A stretch of 64,000 nucleotides of DNA from Rhizobiales bacterium Ga0077525 (GTDB taxonomy: Bacteria > Pseudomonadota > Alphaproteobacteria > Rhizobiales > Xanthobacteraceae), in contig LNDS01000027.1 of assembly GCA_001464835.1 (NCBI GenBank), positions 124,001-188,000 of the forward strand, in the 5' to 3' direction. The notes beneath the pieces were generated by a model, which saw only the letters and a list, made by a program, of their open reading frames with translations, ran no database searches and was not told where the DNA came from. A program made the translations under genes and the position numbers. Shown here piece after piece: positions 9,807 to 17,705 of the stretch. Each line of letters opens with the position of its first letter. The first letter of the stretch is position 1.

Positions 9807-9921
9807 CTCCCTCTCCCCTTGGGGGAGAGGGTGGGGGTGAGGGGGCAAGTGACTTTCGATAAGCCATAACCCCTCACCCGGCACACTTCGTATGCCGACC
9901 TCTCCCTATGGGAGAGGTGAA
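9807..9921. repeat. Palindromic intergenic repeat, family A, copy 1
   Basis: A roughly 115-base element with outer arms CTCCCTCTCCCC and GGGAGAGG and a core CCCCTCACCCGGCA...TGCCGACCTCTCCC. A second copy at 60819-60922 is nearly the same over more than 100 bases, apart from about 12 bases missing near its left end. This copy lies between hslO and the YkuD-fold gene. It is non-coding and probably a mobile or expanded palindromic element of the lineage. Confidence 0.85.
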
Positions 9922-9938
9922 GTGAAGCGAGAGCCGTT

Positions 9939-10640
9939 ATGCGTTTGTTTCTTTTCACCGTGTTTCTGTTCACGCCGCAGTTGGCTCTGGCCCAAACCTG
10001 CCCGGCGCCTTTAGCCGAGGCGCGCAAGCTGGTGCTGGTCACAGCCGACACGATGACTTCGACAACCGCCAATGTGCAGCGATTCAGCCGCGCTTCGCCG
10101 TCATCGCCGTGGACGGCGGAGACAGCGCCGGTCTCGGCGCTGATCGGCCACAAGGGCGTCGCATGGGCGCACGCCTTTCGTTCGTTCGCGCAGTCGGGCG
10201 AGCCGGTGAAAGTCGATGGCGACAAGCGCGTGCCGGCCGGCTTCTACAAAATCGGCCGTCCATTCGGCTTCGGCCCGTCGCCGCGGCCGCGTTACATGCG
10301 TATCGATGAAGGCATGACCTGCGTCGATGACGTGCGTTCGCCGGCCTACAACACCATTACCTCGCGCGCCAAAGTCGGTTGGCAGGTTTCCGGCGAAAAC
10401 ATGTGGCGGGTGCCGGAGTATCGGCGCGGGCTTCTGGTCGATTATCCGACAAACCGCGCCGCGCGCGCCGGCTCCTGCATCTTCATTCATGTGCGGCGTC
10501 CCGAAGCCAAAGGCACGGCGGGCTGCGTCGCCTTGCCCGAGCCGCAAGTGGAAGCCTTGCAGGATTTTGCCGAAAGCGGCGCGGTGCTGGCGGTGCTGCC
10601 GCGCCAGGCGCTGGATCGGTTCAAGGGCTGCCTGCCCTGA
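9939..10640 (+). CDS. Exported YkuD-fold (L,D-transpeptidase-like) protein
   Basis: The 233-residue protein has a signal peptide (MRLFLFTVFLFTPQLALAQ) and a YkuD-type catalytic signature: His184 in FIHVRRP and Cys196 in TAGCVAL, where most family members have a [ST]HGC form. Members of this COG3786-like branch act in the periplasm on peptidoglycan, either forming or releasing L,D links. The histidine-to-cysteine spacing is typical, but the residue before Gly-Cys is Ala in place of His, so activity is likely but not certain. The gene stands alone between a repeat and convergent apaG. Confidence 0.75.
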   Translation: MRLFLFTVFLFTPQLALAQTCPAPLAEARKLVLVTADTMTSTTANVQRFSRASPSSPWTAETAPVSALIGHKGVAWAHAFRSFAQSGEPVKVDGDKRVPAGFYKIGRPFGFGPSPRPRYMRIDEGMTCVDDVRSPAYNTITSRAKVGWQVSGENMWRVPEYRRGLLVDYPTNRAARAGSCIFIHVRRPEAKGTAGCVALPEPQVEALQDFAESGAVLAVLPRQALDRFKGCLP

Positions 10641-10717
10641 TACTTTTCCCGGGCGCGGCGCAGCGCGCAGCGGTGCGCCGCAAAACCGGGATCGTCGCGC
10701 ATGCTGAATTTGGAACG

Positions 10718-10739
10718 GTCCCGGGTCTTCGCCCGGGAC
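10718..10739. repeat. Perfect GC-rich hairpin downstream of apaG
   Basis: GTCCCGGG and CCCGGGAC form an 8-bp perfect stem around TCTTCG in the convergent gap between the YkuD-fold gene and apaG. Upstream at about 10648-10695 lie further inverted blocks (GCGGCGCAGCGCGC and GGTGCGCCGC), so the whole gap resembles a degenerate intergenic palindromic repeat. No T tract follows on either strand, so classical termination is not supported. Confidence 0.5.
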
Positions 10740-10747
10740 AAAACAGA

Positions 10748-11140
10748 TTAATTGATCGTGCGCACGCCCGCCGGCGCATCCAGTGAGAACGCCGGAATTT
10801 CGATATCGAATGGCTTGCCGCCATCGTCGATCATGCCATAGCTGCCTTCCATGAAGCCGGACGGCGTCGGCAGCGGCACCCCGCTGGTATATTCAAAGGA
10901 CTCGCCCGGTTTCAGCGTCGGCTCCTCGCCCACCACGCCCGGCCCCTTGACTTCCTGCAGCCGGCCCAACGCATCGGTAATGCGCCAGTGCCGGGTCTTG
11001 AGCTGCACGGTCTCGGAGCCGTGATTCGCAATGTCGATCGTATAGGACCAGAAATAATAGCCGTTGGTCGGCGACGACCGCTCCGAAACGAAGCGCGGCG
11101 TCACCGTCACCTCGATCTTGCGGGTTATGGCGCGGTACAT
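10748..11140 (-). CDS. apaG: ApaG domain protein (Co2+/Mg2+ efflux-associated)
   Basis: Single-domain ApaG/DUF525 protein, 130 residues, a beta-sandwich of fibronectin type III fold. The family pattern is complete: ITRKIEVTVTPRFV at the N-terminus, YFWSYTIDIANHGSETVQL, RHWRITDALGR, VKGPGVVGEEP and the closing GSYGMIDDGGKPFDIEIPAF. ApaG has been tied to cobalt resistance and magnesium homeostasis, but its molecular activity is not settled. It is divergent from the opgC-like gene, with only 59 bases between the starts. Confidence 0.93.
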   Translation of the reverse strand: MYRAITRKIEVTVTPRFVSERSSPTNGYYFWSYTIDIANHGSETVQLKTRHWRITDALGRLQEVKGPGVVGEEPTLKPGESFEYTSGVPLPTPSGFMEGSYGMIDDGGKPFDIEIPAFSLDAPAGVRTIN

Positions 11141-11199
11141 CTTAATGCCTTACTTCCGGACGAATCCTTGAGCTGGCTTATCATCCCGTTCACGGGATT

Positions 11200-12393
11200 A
11201 TGGCTAAACGGCAGACGAAAGAAAATCCCTTGATAGGCCCGCTTCCGACCGAACGCGATCTGCGGCTTGATCTGTTCCGTGGACTGGCGTTGTGGCTGAT
11301 CTTTCTCGACCACATACCGTCGAACCTGGTGAGCTGGGCGACCATCCGCAATTACGGATTTTCCGACGCCACTGAAATCTTCGTCTTCATCTCGGGCTAC
11401 ACCGCGGCCTTCGTCTATGGCCGCGCCATGCAGATCACGGGCTTCATCGTCGCCACCGCCCGCGTGCTCAAGCGCGCCTGGCAGATTTATGTCGCGCACG
11501 TCTTCCTGTTCGCCATCTATCTCGCCGAAATCTCCTACGTCTCGAAAACCTTCGACAACCCGCTCTTTGCGGAAGAAATGGGCGTGTTGAATTTCCTTAA
11601 CAATCCGGACGTCACGATCATCCAGGCGCTGCTGCTGAAGTTCAAGCCGGTGAACATGGACGTGCTGCCGCTTTATATCGTGCTGCTGCTGTGGTTTGCG
11701 CCGTTCCTGTGGCTGCTGCTGCGCTCGCCGACGCTGGGACTTCTCGTTTCGGTGGCGATCTACACGGCGGCCTGGATGTTCGGATTGAATTTTCCGGCCT
11801 ATCCGAGCGGCGAATGGGCGTTCAACCCGCTCGCCTGGCAATTGCTGTTCGTGTTCGGCGCCTGGTGCGCGCTCGGCGGCGCGAAGCGATTGGCGCGCTG
11901 GACCCATTCAAAAATCGGCATCGCGCTCGCCTTCGCCTATTTGGCCTTTGCCTTCGGCATCGTCATGACCTGGTATTTTCCGCCGCTCGGCGCCTATGTG
12001 CCGGCCTTCGTCGGCGAAGCGATCTACCCGATCGACAAGGCCAATCTCGACGTGCTGCGCATTTTGCATTTCCTGTCGCTGGCGGTCATCACGGTGTGGC
12101 TGGTGCCGCAGAGCTGGCCGGGGCTCAAATCACCGGTGTTCTGGCCGGCCATTGTCTGCGGCCGGCATTCGCTGGAGATCTTCTGTCTTGGGGTGTTTTT
12201 GTCCTTTGCCGGGCACTTTGTGTTCACCGAGGTGTCCAACCGGGTTTTCATGCACGTCATCGTCAGCGCCGCCGGTATTGCCATAATGGTTGGCGCGGCG
12301 GCCCTGATTTCGTGGTATAGACGGGTCGAACGACAAGGACCGGGACCGCGGCCGCCTGCGATTAAAACGGGCTACGCGGGGAGCGAAGCATGA
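11200..12393 (+). CDS. OpgC-like membrane acyltransferase
   Basis: A polytopic inner-membrane protein of 397 residues with about ten hydrophobic helices. The opening ERDLRLDLFRGLALWLIFLDHIPS is the hallmark of the OpgC family, which adds succinyl groups to osmoregulated periplasmic glucans and belongs to the wider acyltransferase-3 class. Other conserved parts are FSDATEIFVFISGYTAAFVYGR and a C-terminal CGRHSLEIFCLGVFLSF. It overlaps the next gene by four bases (ATGA), and two SGNH-fold proteins follow, suggesting a shared role in adding or removing acyl groups on an envelope glycan. The substrate is unproven. Confidence 0.8.
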   Translation: MAKRQTKENPLIGPLPTERDLRLDLFRGLALWLIFLDHIPSNLVSWATIRNYGFSDATEIFVFISGYTAAFVYGRAMQITGFIVATARVLKRAWQIYVAHVFLFAIYLAEISYVSKTFDNPLFAEEMGVLNFLNNPDVTIIQALLLKFKPVNMDVLPLYIVLLLWFAPFLWLLLRSPTLGLLVSVAIYTAAWMFGLNFPAYPSGEWAFNPLAWQLLFVFGAWCALGGAKRLARWTHSKIGIALAFAYLAFAFGIVMTWYFPPLGAYVPAFVGEAIYPIDKANLDVLRILHFLSLAVITVWLVPQSWPGLKSPVFWPAIVCGRHSLEIFCLGVFLSFAGHFVFTEVSNRVFMHVIVSAAGIAIMVGAAALISWYRRVERQGPGPRPPAIKTGYAGSEA

Positions 12394-13223
12394 CGGGGCG
12401 CTACTCATTCGGACTGGCTCTGCCGGTGCTGGCGGTGCTTGCGATAGCGGTGGCTGGGCAGCTCTTGCCCGGGCTGCTGGTGCCGGCTTTGGCCCAATCC
12501 GCGCCTCCGGCCGCCGCCCCGCCTTTGACCGAATGCGACGTCCCGGACCGCCACACCGAGATCGACTTTCCGCTGCCGCAGGTGACCAAGGCGATCGCCG
12601 CGAAGAAGCTGTCGGTACTGGTGCTGGGCGCCGGCTCCTCGCAGCTTCCGGGCGCCGGGGGCGCCAAAAATGCCTATCCGGCGCGGCTACAGAAGGCGCT
12701 GGCCGAAAAACTGCCCGGCGTCGAGGTTACGGTGGCGACCGACGTCAAGCCGACCCGGACCGCCGTCGAAATGCTGAAATCCTTGCGGCAATCGCTGACC
12801 GACGCCAAGCCGTCGCTCATGGTCTGGCAAACCGCCACGGTCGATGCGATGCAGTCGGTGGACGGCGACCAGTTCGGCCAGGCGCTGGCCAAGGGTATTA
12901 AAATTGCCCGATCCGTTGGAGCGGATGTCATTTTCATGAACCCGCAGTACAGCCCGCGGACTGAATCGATGATTGCGCTGGCGACTTACGTCGAAATTTT
13001 GCGTTGGGTTGCACTGCAACATGAAGTTCCTGTGTTCGACCGCTTCAATCTTATGAAATCCTGGGCTGATCTCGGGACATTTGACCTCTATTCTGCCACG
13101 AAGAAACTTGATATGGCTGAACGGGTACACGACTGCCTCGGGCGCCTCCTGGCCGATCTCGTGCTGGAATCGTCAAAGGTTCATTCTCCAGAGACCGGAA
13201 ACGGTAACGAGCCGGGCAAATAG
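12390..13223 (+). CDS. Exported SGNH-fold protein, catalytic residues degenerate
   Basis: A 277-residue protein with a hydrophobic N-terminal signal or anchor (residues 8-36) followed by an SGNH-hydrolase-like fold. It aligns by eye with the next gene product: VLVLGAGSSQLPGAGG matches the active-site block VIVAMGSSSTAGAGA, and SVGADVIFMNPQYSPR matches AIGADVVLIDPQFAPK. However, the C-terminal Asp-x-x-His block of the paralogue is absent here, so hydrolase activity is doubtful and a binding or partner role is possible. The final 300 bases are less GC-rich than the surroundings. The start overlaps the opgC-like stop. Confidence 0.7.
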   Translation: MTGRYSFGLALPVLAVLAIAVAGQLLPGLLVPALAQSAPPAAAPPLTECDVPDRHTEIDFPLPQVTKAIAAKKLSVLVLGAGSSQLPGAGGAKNAYPARLQKALAEKLPGVEVTVATDVKPTRTAVEMLKSLRQSLTDAKPSLMVWQTATVDAMQSVDGDQFGQALAKGIKIARSVGADVIFMNPQYSPRTESMIALATYVEILRWVALQHEVPVFDRFNLMKSWADLGTFDLYSATKKLDMAERVHDCLGRLLADLVLESSKVHSPETGNGNEPGK

Positions 13224-13244
13224 CGGGCTGAGGGGACGGACACG

Positions 13245-14114
13245 GTGCAAGCTATCGATCTCGCCTCCCGGGCCGGCAAGCGGCTCGCCTCTCTCCTCGT
13301 CTGTGCATCGATCGCATTTGTATCCATCGCATTGCCGCTCTCGGCCAGCGCCGAACCGCAGGGCACGCCGCCATGCAACCCGCCGCAGGATCTGGTCAGG
13401 CTATCAGCGCCGCTGAAGCAGGTGGCGCGCAAGATCGCCAGCGGCGACCCCATCGTCATCGTCGCGATGGGCTCGTCATCGACAGCCGGCGCCGGCGCCA
13501 GTTCAAGCATCGCTTCCTATCCGAACCAGCTTGCCGCCGAACTGAAGCGGCAATTTCCGCGGCACCAAATCGCGATGGTGAATAGCGGCGTCAACGGCGA
13601 AGAAGTTCCCGACATGCTCAAGCGCTTTGACAGCGCGGTGGTCGCCCACAAGCCCGATCTGCTGTTGTGGCAGCTCGGCACCAATTCCCTGATCCGCGAT
13701 CACGCGATGGACAATCGCGGCGCCTTGATCCGCGAAGGCCTCGACAAGATGCGCGCCATCGGCGCCGACGTCGTGCTGATCGATCCGCAATTCGCGCCCA
13801 AGGTCATCGCCAAGCCGCAGGCCGGGCAGATGGTCGATTTCATCGCCGCCACCGCCAAGAAGGAAAACGTCGGCCTGTTTCGCCGCTTTGCCGCGATGAA
13901 GCGCTGGAGCGAAGTCGATCGGCTGCCGTTCAGCACCTTCCTCATTGCCGACGGGCTGCACCTGAACGACTGGGGCTATTACTGCATGGCCAAGGGTCTG
14001 GCCTTGGCGATTACCGAGGCGGCGCAGCGCCCGGTCATGTCGGCCACCGCAAGCGCAGCGCGGCCGGCCGTGACGGCCGTCGCGCCGCCGCCGCGTTACG
14101 ATTACGCCGACTAA
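13245..14114 (+). CDS. Exported SGNH/GDSL hydrolase
   Basis: A 289-residue protein with a signal peptide (about residues 1-36, ending LSASA) and a complete SGNH catalytic set: nucleophile Ser77 in AMGSSSTAG, the Asn of VNSGVNGEE, GTN in LWQLGTNSL, and Asp236/His239 in DGLHLND. Such enzymes remove acyl groups from glycans or lipids. It follows its degenerate paralogue by 21 bases. The start is GTG at 13245 with GAGGGG upstream. The stop shares the CTAA tetranucleotide with the stop of convergent metZ. Likely substrate is the same glycan as the opgC-like enzyme, by context only. Confidence 0.8.
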   Translation: MQAIDLASRAGKRLASLLVCASIAFVSIALPLSASAEPQGTPPCNPPQDLVRLSAPLKQVARKIASGDPIVIVAMGSSSTAGAGASSSIASYPNQLAAELKRQFPRHQIAMVNSGVNGEEVPDMLKRFDSAVVAHKPDLLLWQLGTNSLIRDHAMDNRGALIREGLDKMRAIGADVVLIDPQFAPKVIAKPQAGQMVDFIAATAKKENVGLFRRFAAMKRWSEVDRLPFSTFLIADGLHLNDWGYYCMAKGLALAITEAAQRPVMSATASAARPAVTAVAPPPRYDYAD

Positions 14115-15301
14115 ACCTTCTCCAAAGCCGCCAGCAAATCCTCGATCACGTCGTCGGCGTGCTCGAGCCCGCACGACAATCGCACCAGCCCGTCGCCGAT
14201 GCCGAGTTCGGCGCGCTGCTCGCCCGTCAAACGCTGATGCGTCGTCGTGGTCGGATGGGTGATCAGGCTCTTGGCGTCGCCGAGATTGTTGGTGATGCCG
14301 ATCAGGCTCAGGCCGTTGAGGAAACGGAACGCGCCTTCCTTGCCGCCCTTGATCTCGAAAGCGAGCAGCGTCGAGCCGGTCTTCATCTGCTTCTTGACGA
14401 TGTCGGCCTGCGGATGATCGGCGCGGCCGGGATAAATCAGCCGGTTGATCTTGGCGTGGCCGAACAGCGCGTCCGACACCTTGCCCGCGGTCTGCGTCTG
14501 TCGCTCGACCCGCACCGCCAGAGTTTCAAGACCCTTCAGCAGCACCCAGGCATTGAACGGCGCCAGCGACGGTCCGGTCTGGCGCAGCAACTGATGATAG
14601 TTATCGACGATGATCTTTTCCGAGCTGAGGATGACGCCGCCGAGCACGCGGCCCTGGCCGTCAATATGCTTGGTCGCCGAATAGACCACGACATCGGCCC
14701 CGAGCGTCAGCGGGCTCTGGTACAGCGGCGTGGCGAAAACGTTATCGACGACGAGTTTGGCGCCGACATTGTGCGCGATATCGGCGATCGCCTGAATGTC
14801 ATAGACTTCCAATGTCGGATTGGTCGGCGTTTCCAGAAACAGCGCCTTGGTGTTTTTCTGCACCGCCTGCTTCCAGGCGTCGATATCCTTGCCGTCGACC
14901 AAGGTGCAGGGCACGCCGAAGCGCGGCAGCCAGTCCTCGATCACCCAGCGGCACGAACCGAACAAAGCCTTGGCGGCGACCACATGGTCGCCTTGCCTGA
15001 CCAGACCCATCAGCGCGGTGGTGACGGCCGCCATGCCGGTCGCGGTAGAGCGCGCCGCCTCGGCGCCTTCGAGCGCGGCCATGCGCTTCTCGAACATGTC
15101 CATGGTCGGGTTGGAATAGCGCGAATAGACGTAGCCCGGGATCTTGCCGGAGAAGCGCAGTTCGCAGTCCTCGGCGCTGTCGTATTTGTAGCCCTGCGTC
15201 AGAAACAGCGCTTCCGACATTTCGTTGAACTGCGAGCGCAGCGTGCCGGCGTGAACCAGCCGGGTTTCAGCGCGGTAGTTCTTTTCCTTCGAGCCGGACA
15301 T
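14111..15301 (-). CDS. metZ: O-succinylhomoserine sulfhydrylase MetZ
   Basis: PLP enzyme of the Cys/Met metabolism family that makes homocysteine from acylated homoserine and sulfide. The 396-residue protein has YSRYSNPTMDMFEKRMAALE near residue 59, the PLP-site aspartate in VVDNVFATP (Asp186), and the PLP lysine at 211 in YSATKHIDGQGRVLGG, in the MetZ form. The ATG at 15301 is chosen because AAAGGAG lies 7 bases upstream; a longer reading would run into the terminator. A SAM-II riboswitch and attenuator precede it, so it is repressed by S-adenosylmethionine. It should act after metX (54322). Confidence 0.93.
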   Translation of the reverse strand: MSGSKEKNYRAETRLVHAGTLRSQFNEMSEALFLTQGYKYDSAEDCELRFSGKIPGYVYSRYSNPTMDMFEKRMAALEGAEAARSTATGMAAVTTALMGLVRQGDHVVAAKALFGSCRWVIEDWLPRFGVPCTLVDGKDIDAWKQAVQKNTKALFLETPTNPTLEVYDIQAIADIAHNVGAKLVVDNVFATPLYQSPLTLGADVVVYSATKHIDGQGRVLGGVILSSEKIIVDNYHQLLRQTGPSLAPFNAWVLLKGLETLAVRVERQTQTAGKVSDALFGHAKINRLIYPGRADHPQADIVKKQMKTGSTLLAFEIKGGKEGAFRFLNGLSLIGITNNLGDAKSLITHPTTTTHQRLTGEQRAELGIGDGLVRLSCGLEHADDVIEDLLAALEKV

Positions 15302-15330
15302 CGCAGTGCTCCTTTGGCCGATACGCCAAA

Positions 15331-15364
15331 TAAAAAACCGGCCGGAGAATAAATCTCGGCCGGG
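15331..15364 (-). terminator. Attenuator terminator in the metZ leader
   Basis: On the minus strand CCGGCCG(AGA) pairs with (TCT)CCGGCCGG around TTTAT, followed by TTTTTTATTT. It overlaps an upstream alternative hairpin, GGCCGGG with CCCGGCC around a short AT-containing loop (about 15382-15359), so the two structures compete for the same CCGGCC segment. This is a typical switch between readthrough and termination and sits between the SAM-II aptamer and metZ. Confidence 0.8.
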
Positions 15365-15379
15365 CACACATGTCCCCGG

Positions 15380-15437
15380 CCTTTTAGCGCCTTGTTTTAC
15401 GTGGCGGCAAGCCGGCCGGCTTCAAATGACCACGGGA
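15380..15437 (-). promoter_or_regulatory. SAM-II riboswitch upstream of metZ
   Basis: Read on the minus strand this segment has the conserved order of the SAM-II (metA) aptamer: CCGTGGTCATTTG, a CCGGCCGG block, CTTGCCGCCACGTAAAAC and the downstream pseudoknot strand AAGGCGCTAAAAGG. TGGTCATTTG...GCCACGT and GCTAAA are the diagnostic parts. It binds S-adenosylmethionine and is found ahead of methionine genes in alphaproteobacteria. A near-identical element precedes metX at 54161. Confidence 0.93.
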
Positions 15438-15521
15438 TAAAATGGTTGTAACGGGGGCTACGGCTTCCCGTCAAGCGGTCCGTCGGGTTAGATCGGCCCG
15501 GCAGATAAAGGGTAAACGCGC

Positions 15522-16658
15522 GTGGCACTCGATTTCGGCTTGGACGACAAGGGTATTTTGCCTGACCGCATGATCGCGCAATTGGCCGCGGACGGTGGGA
15601 TATTGCCCTCGGTCGAATTCCAGCCCGACCAGATCCAGCCGGCTTCGCTCGATCTGCGGCTCGGCGACATCGCCTACCGCGTACGCGCCAGCTTCCTGCC
15701 GGGCTCGAGCACGGTGGCCCGCCGCATCGACGAACTCAAGCTGCACGAATTTTCGCTGACCGACGGCGCGGTGCTGGAAACCGGCTGCGTCTATATCGTG
15801 CCTTTGCTGGAAAGCCTGGCGCTGCCGGACGATGTGTCGGCCGCCGCCAATCCGAAAAGCTCGACCGGCCGGCTCGATGTTTTCACCCGCGTCATTGCCG
15901 ACGAGATGCGCGGCTTCGACCAGATCGAGGCCGGCTATCATGGCCCGCTCTATGCCGAGATTTCGCCGCGCACCTTTCCGGTGCTGGTGCGCGAAGGCTC
16001 GCGGCTGTCGCAAATTCGGTTTCGTCATGGACACGCCACGCTCGATGCGGCGGCTTTGCGCGAACTGCATGCGCGCGAACGGCTGGTGGATTCGGATGAC
16101 GCCGATATGGGCGAGGGCATCGCCGTCGGCGTCGATCTTTCCGGCTCCCTTCTTTCCCCTCCCTCGCTTGGGGGGGAGGGCCGGGGAGGGGGCATCGTCG
16201 GCTACCGCGCCAAGCGCCACACCGGCCTGATCGATGTCGAGCGCCGCGCCGGCTACAGCGTGCTCGATTTCTGGGAGCCGATGACGGCGCGGCCCGACAA
16301 GAGCCTCATCCTCGATCCGAACGAATTTTACATTCTCGCTTCCAAGGAAGCGGTGCAGGTGCCGCCCGGCTACGCCGCCGAGATGGTGCCGTTCGACCCG
16401 CTGGTCGGCGAATTCCGTGTGCACTACGCCGGCTTCTTCGATCCCGGCTTCGGCTATGCCGGGGCCGGCGGCAAGGGCTCGCGCGCGGTGCTCGAAGTGC
16501 GCTCGCGCGAAGTGCCGTTCATTCTCGAACATGGCCAAATCGTCGGCCGTCTCGTCTACGAGAAGATGCTGGCGATGCCGGACAAACTGTACGGCCAGGG
16601 CATCGGCTCGAACTATCAGGCGCAGAGCCTGAAGCTGTCGAAGCATTTCAAGGCTTGA
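15522..16658 (+). CDS. dcd: 2'-deoxycytidine 5'-triphosphate deaminase, two-domain type
   Basis: Converts dCTP to dUTP for thymidylate synthesis. Unlike the roughly 190-residue enzyme of enterobacteria, this 378-residue form has two dUTPase-like halves, as is usual in alphaproteobacteria: the first contains NPKSSTGRLDVFTRVI near residue 109, the second FRVHYAGFFDPGFGYAG near residue 301 and EHGQIVGRLVYEKM. Residues about 207-224 (SLLSPPSLGGEGRGGG) are encoded by a palindromic repeat inserted in frame between the halves. The start is GTG at 15522 with AAAGGG upstream. It is divergent from metZ. Confidence 0.88.
   Translation: MALDFGLDDKGILPDRMIAQLAADGGILPSVEFQPDQIQPASLDLRLGDIAYRVRASFLPGSSTVARRIDELKLHEFSLTDGAVLETGCVYIVPLLESLALPDDVSAAANPKSSTGRLDVFTRVIADEMRGFDQIEAGYHGPLYAEISPRTFPVLVREGSRLSQIRFRHGHATLDAAALRELHARERLVDSDDADMGEGIAVGVDLSGSLLSPPSLGGEGRGGGIVGYRAKRHTGLIDVERRAGYSVLDFWEPMTARPDKSLILDPNEFYILASKEAVQVPPGYAAEMVPFDPLVGEFRVHYAGFFDPGFGYAGAGGKGSRAVLEVRSREVPFILEHGQIVGRLVYEKMLAMPDKLYGQGIGSNYQAQSLKLSKHFKA
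16150..16191. repeat. Palindromic repeat inserted in frame in the dcd gene
   Basis: CCCTCCC and GGGAGGG arms lie around TCGCTTGGGG, with further G-rich sequence to 16191. The sequence CCCCTCCCTCG...GGGGGGAGGG resembles the intergenic palindromes elsewhere in this window (for example 42361-42510). Here it lies in the coding sequence without breaking the frame and adds a Gly-rich segment of about 18 residues. Confidence 0.7.
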
Positions 16659-16721
16659 GCCGAACCAAACGGCGTCTGCGGCGTTGCAACCCAGACATTT
16701 TATTACAAGGGGGTGGCTGAC

Positions 16722-16976
16722 ATGAGCATTATCTGGACGATCATCATCGGGTTTCTCGCTGGCATCGTTGCGAGATTCCTGCATCCCGGCTCGAACGAGC
16801 CGAGCGGGTTTATCCTGACCACGATTCTCGGAATCGTCGGCGCGTTCGTCGCGACCTATATCGGTCAGGCGATGGGCTGGTATCAGCCCGGCCAGGGCGC
16901 CGGCTTTATCGGTGCGGTGCTCGGCGCCATTCTCGTTCTGGTCGTCTGGAGCCTCCTCGCGCGCAGGTCGGCCTAA
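16722..16976 (+). CDS. GlsB/YeaQ/YmgE family small membrane protein
   Basis: An 84-residue protein of the transglycosylase-associated (GlsB/YeaQ) family with three predicted membrane helices and the pattern IIGFLAGIVARFLHPG near the start and IVGAFVATYIGQ in the middle. Family members are linked to general stress responses, but no activity is proven. The ATG at 16722 is preferred because AAGGGGG ends 9 bases upstream; a GTG at 16713 is an alternative. Its stop shares the CTAA tetranucleotide with the stop of the convergent neighbour. Confidence 0.85.
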   Translation: MSIIWTIIIGFLAGIVARFLHPGSNEPSGFILTTILGIVGAFVATYIGQAMGWYQPGQGAGFIGAVLGAILVLVVWSLLARRSA

Positions 16977-17302
16977 GCGATCAATTCCGGCTCCAGCTGT
17001 TCGTCGAGCAAGGTTTCGAGGAAAGCCTGCGTCCCCGCCGGGATGACGCGGCCGTCCTTGCGCGCCATTTCGAGCACTTCATGCGCGACGTCTTCGGAGA
17101 CGTCGCGCGCCCAGCCTTCCGACACGCTGAACGCGACGACCTGGACCGGTCTGCCGTATTCCCCGGACAGCATGTTCTCGACCACGGCGAGTTCTGTCGT
17201 CACCGGATCGGTTTCCGTGTAGGCGAGGCCGAGCCGGCCGAAGTCGCACAGCACGAGATGCACCGGCTCTTCAAATCCGGGCGCGAGGGCGGGGCTGCGC
17301 AT
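16973..17302 (-). CDS. Conserved hypothetical protein (109 aa)
   Basis: No domain is recognised. The 109-residue soluble protein starts MRSPALAPGFEEPVHLVLCD, has no signal or membrane segment, and is rich in acidic residues (theoretical acidic protein) with an amphipathic region EDVAHEVLEMARKDG. Codon use matches the neighbours. It follows the 79-residue gene upstream with a TGATG overlap, so both are made from one message and may work together. Confidence 0.65.
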   Translation of the reverse strand: MRSPALAPGFEEPVHLVLCDFGRLGLAYTETDPVTTELAVVENMLSGEYGRPVQVVAFSVSEGWARDVSEDVAHEVLEMARKDGRVIPAGTQAFLETLLDEQLEPELIA

Positions 17303-17541
17303 CAGTGCCTCCCGACCGTTTGGCGCTGATCGTCGTGCTGCGGAACGATCGACGGACTTTCCGCATCGGGATCGATGAGCGCCATCGCGGCGTTGATCTC
17401 TTCATCGCCAAGAAGTTTGGCAAGCCGATCCACCGTGCCTTCGGCGGAGCCGCGGCAGGTCGGATCCTGGTAACAGGCGATTTCCAGCCGGGCGCGGCGC
17501 ACTGCTTCGGTCAGCGCCAGCAGGGCATTTTTCATCTGCAT
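17302..17541 (-). CDS. Conserved hypothetical protein (79 aa)
   Basis: A short soluble protein starting MQMKNALLALTEAVRRARLEI, mostly helical, with two cysteines (ACYQDPTCRG) that could form a metal or disulfide pair. The ATG at 17541 is chosen for a GTGGAG sequence 9 bases upstream. Its stop overlaps the next start by one base. No family recognised. Confidence 0.55.
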   Translation of the reverse strand: MQMKNALLALTEAVRRARLEIACYQDPTCRGSAEGTVDRLAKLLGDEEINAAMALIDPDAESPSIVPQHDDQRQTVGRH

Positions 17542-17705
17542 CACGCATACTCCACGCAACCACAACACGCGGACTCAACGCGGCTTGTTGTTGGCCGTTC
17601 CTAGTGGCTGTTTGGCCGGTGCCGTACCAGTGCGTTCGGTATTTGTTCCATCTGCTTGCGCGCCAAATTGCGCACGGCAAAATAATCTGCGAATACAAAA
17701 TCGAT

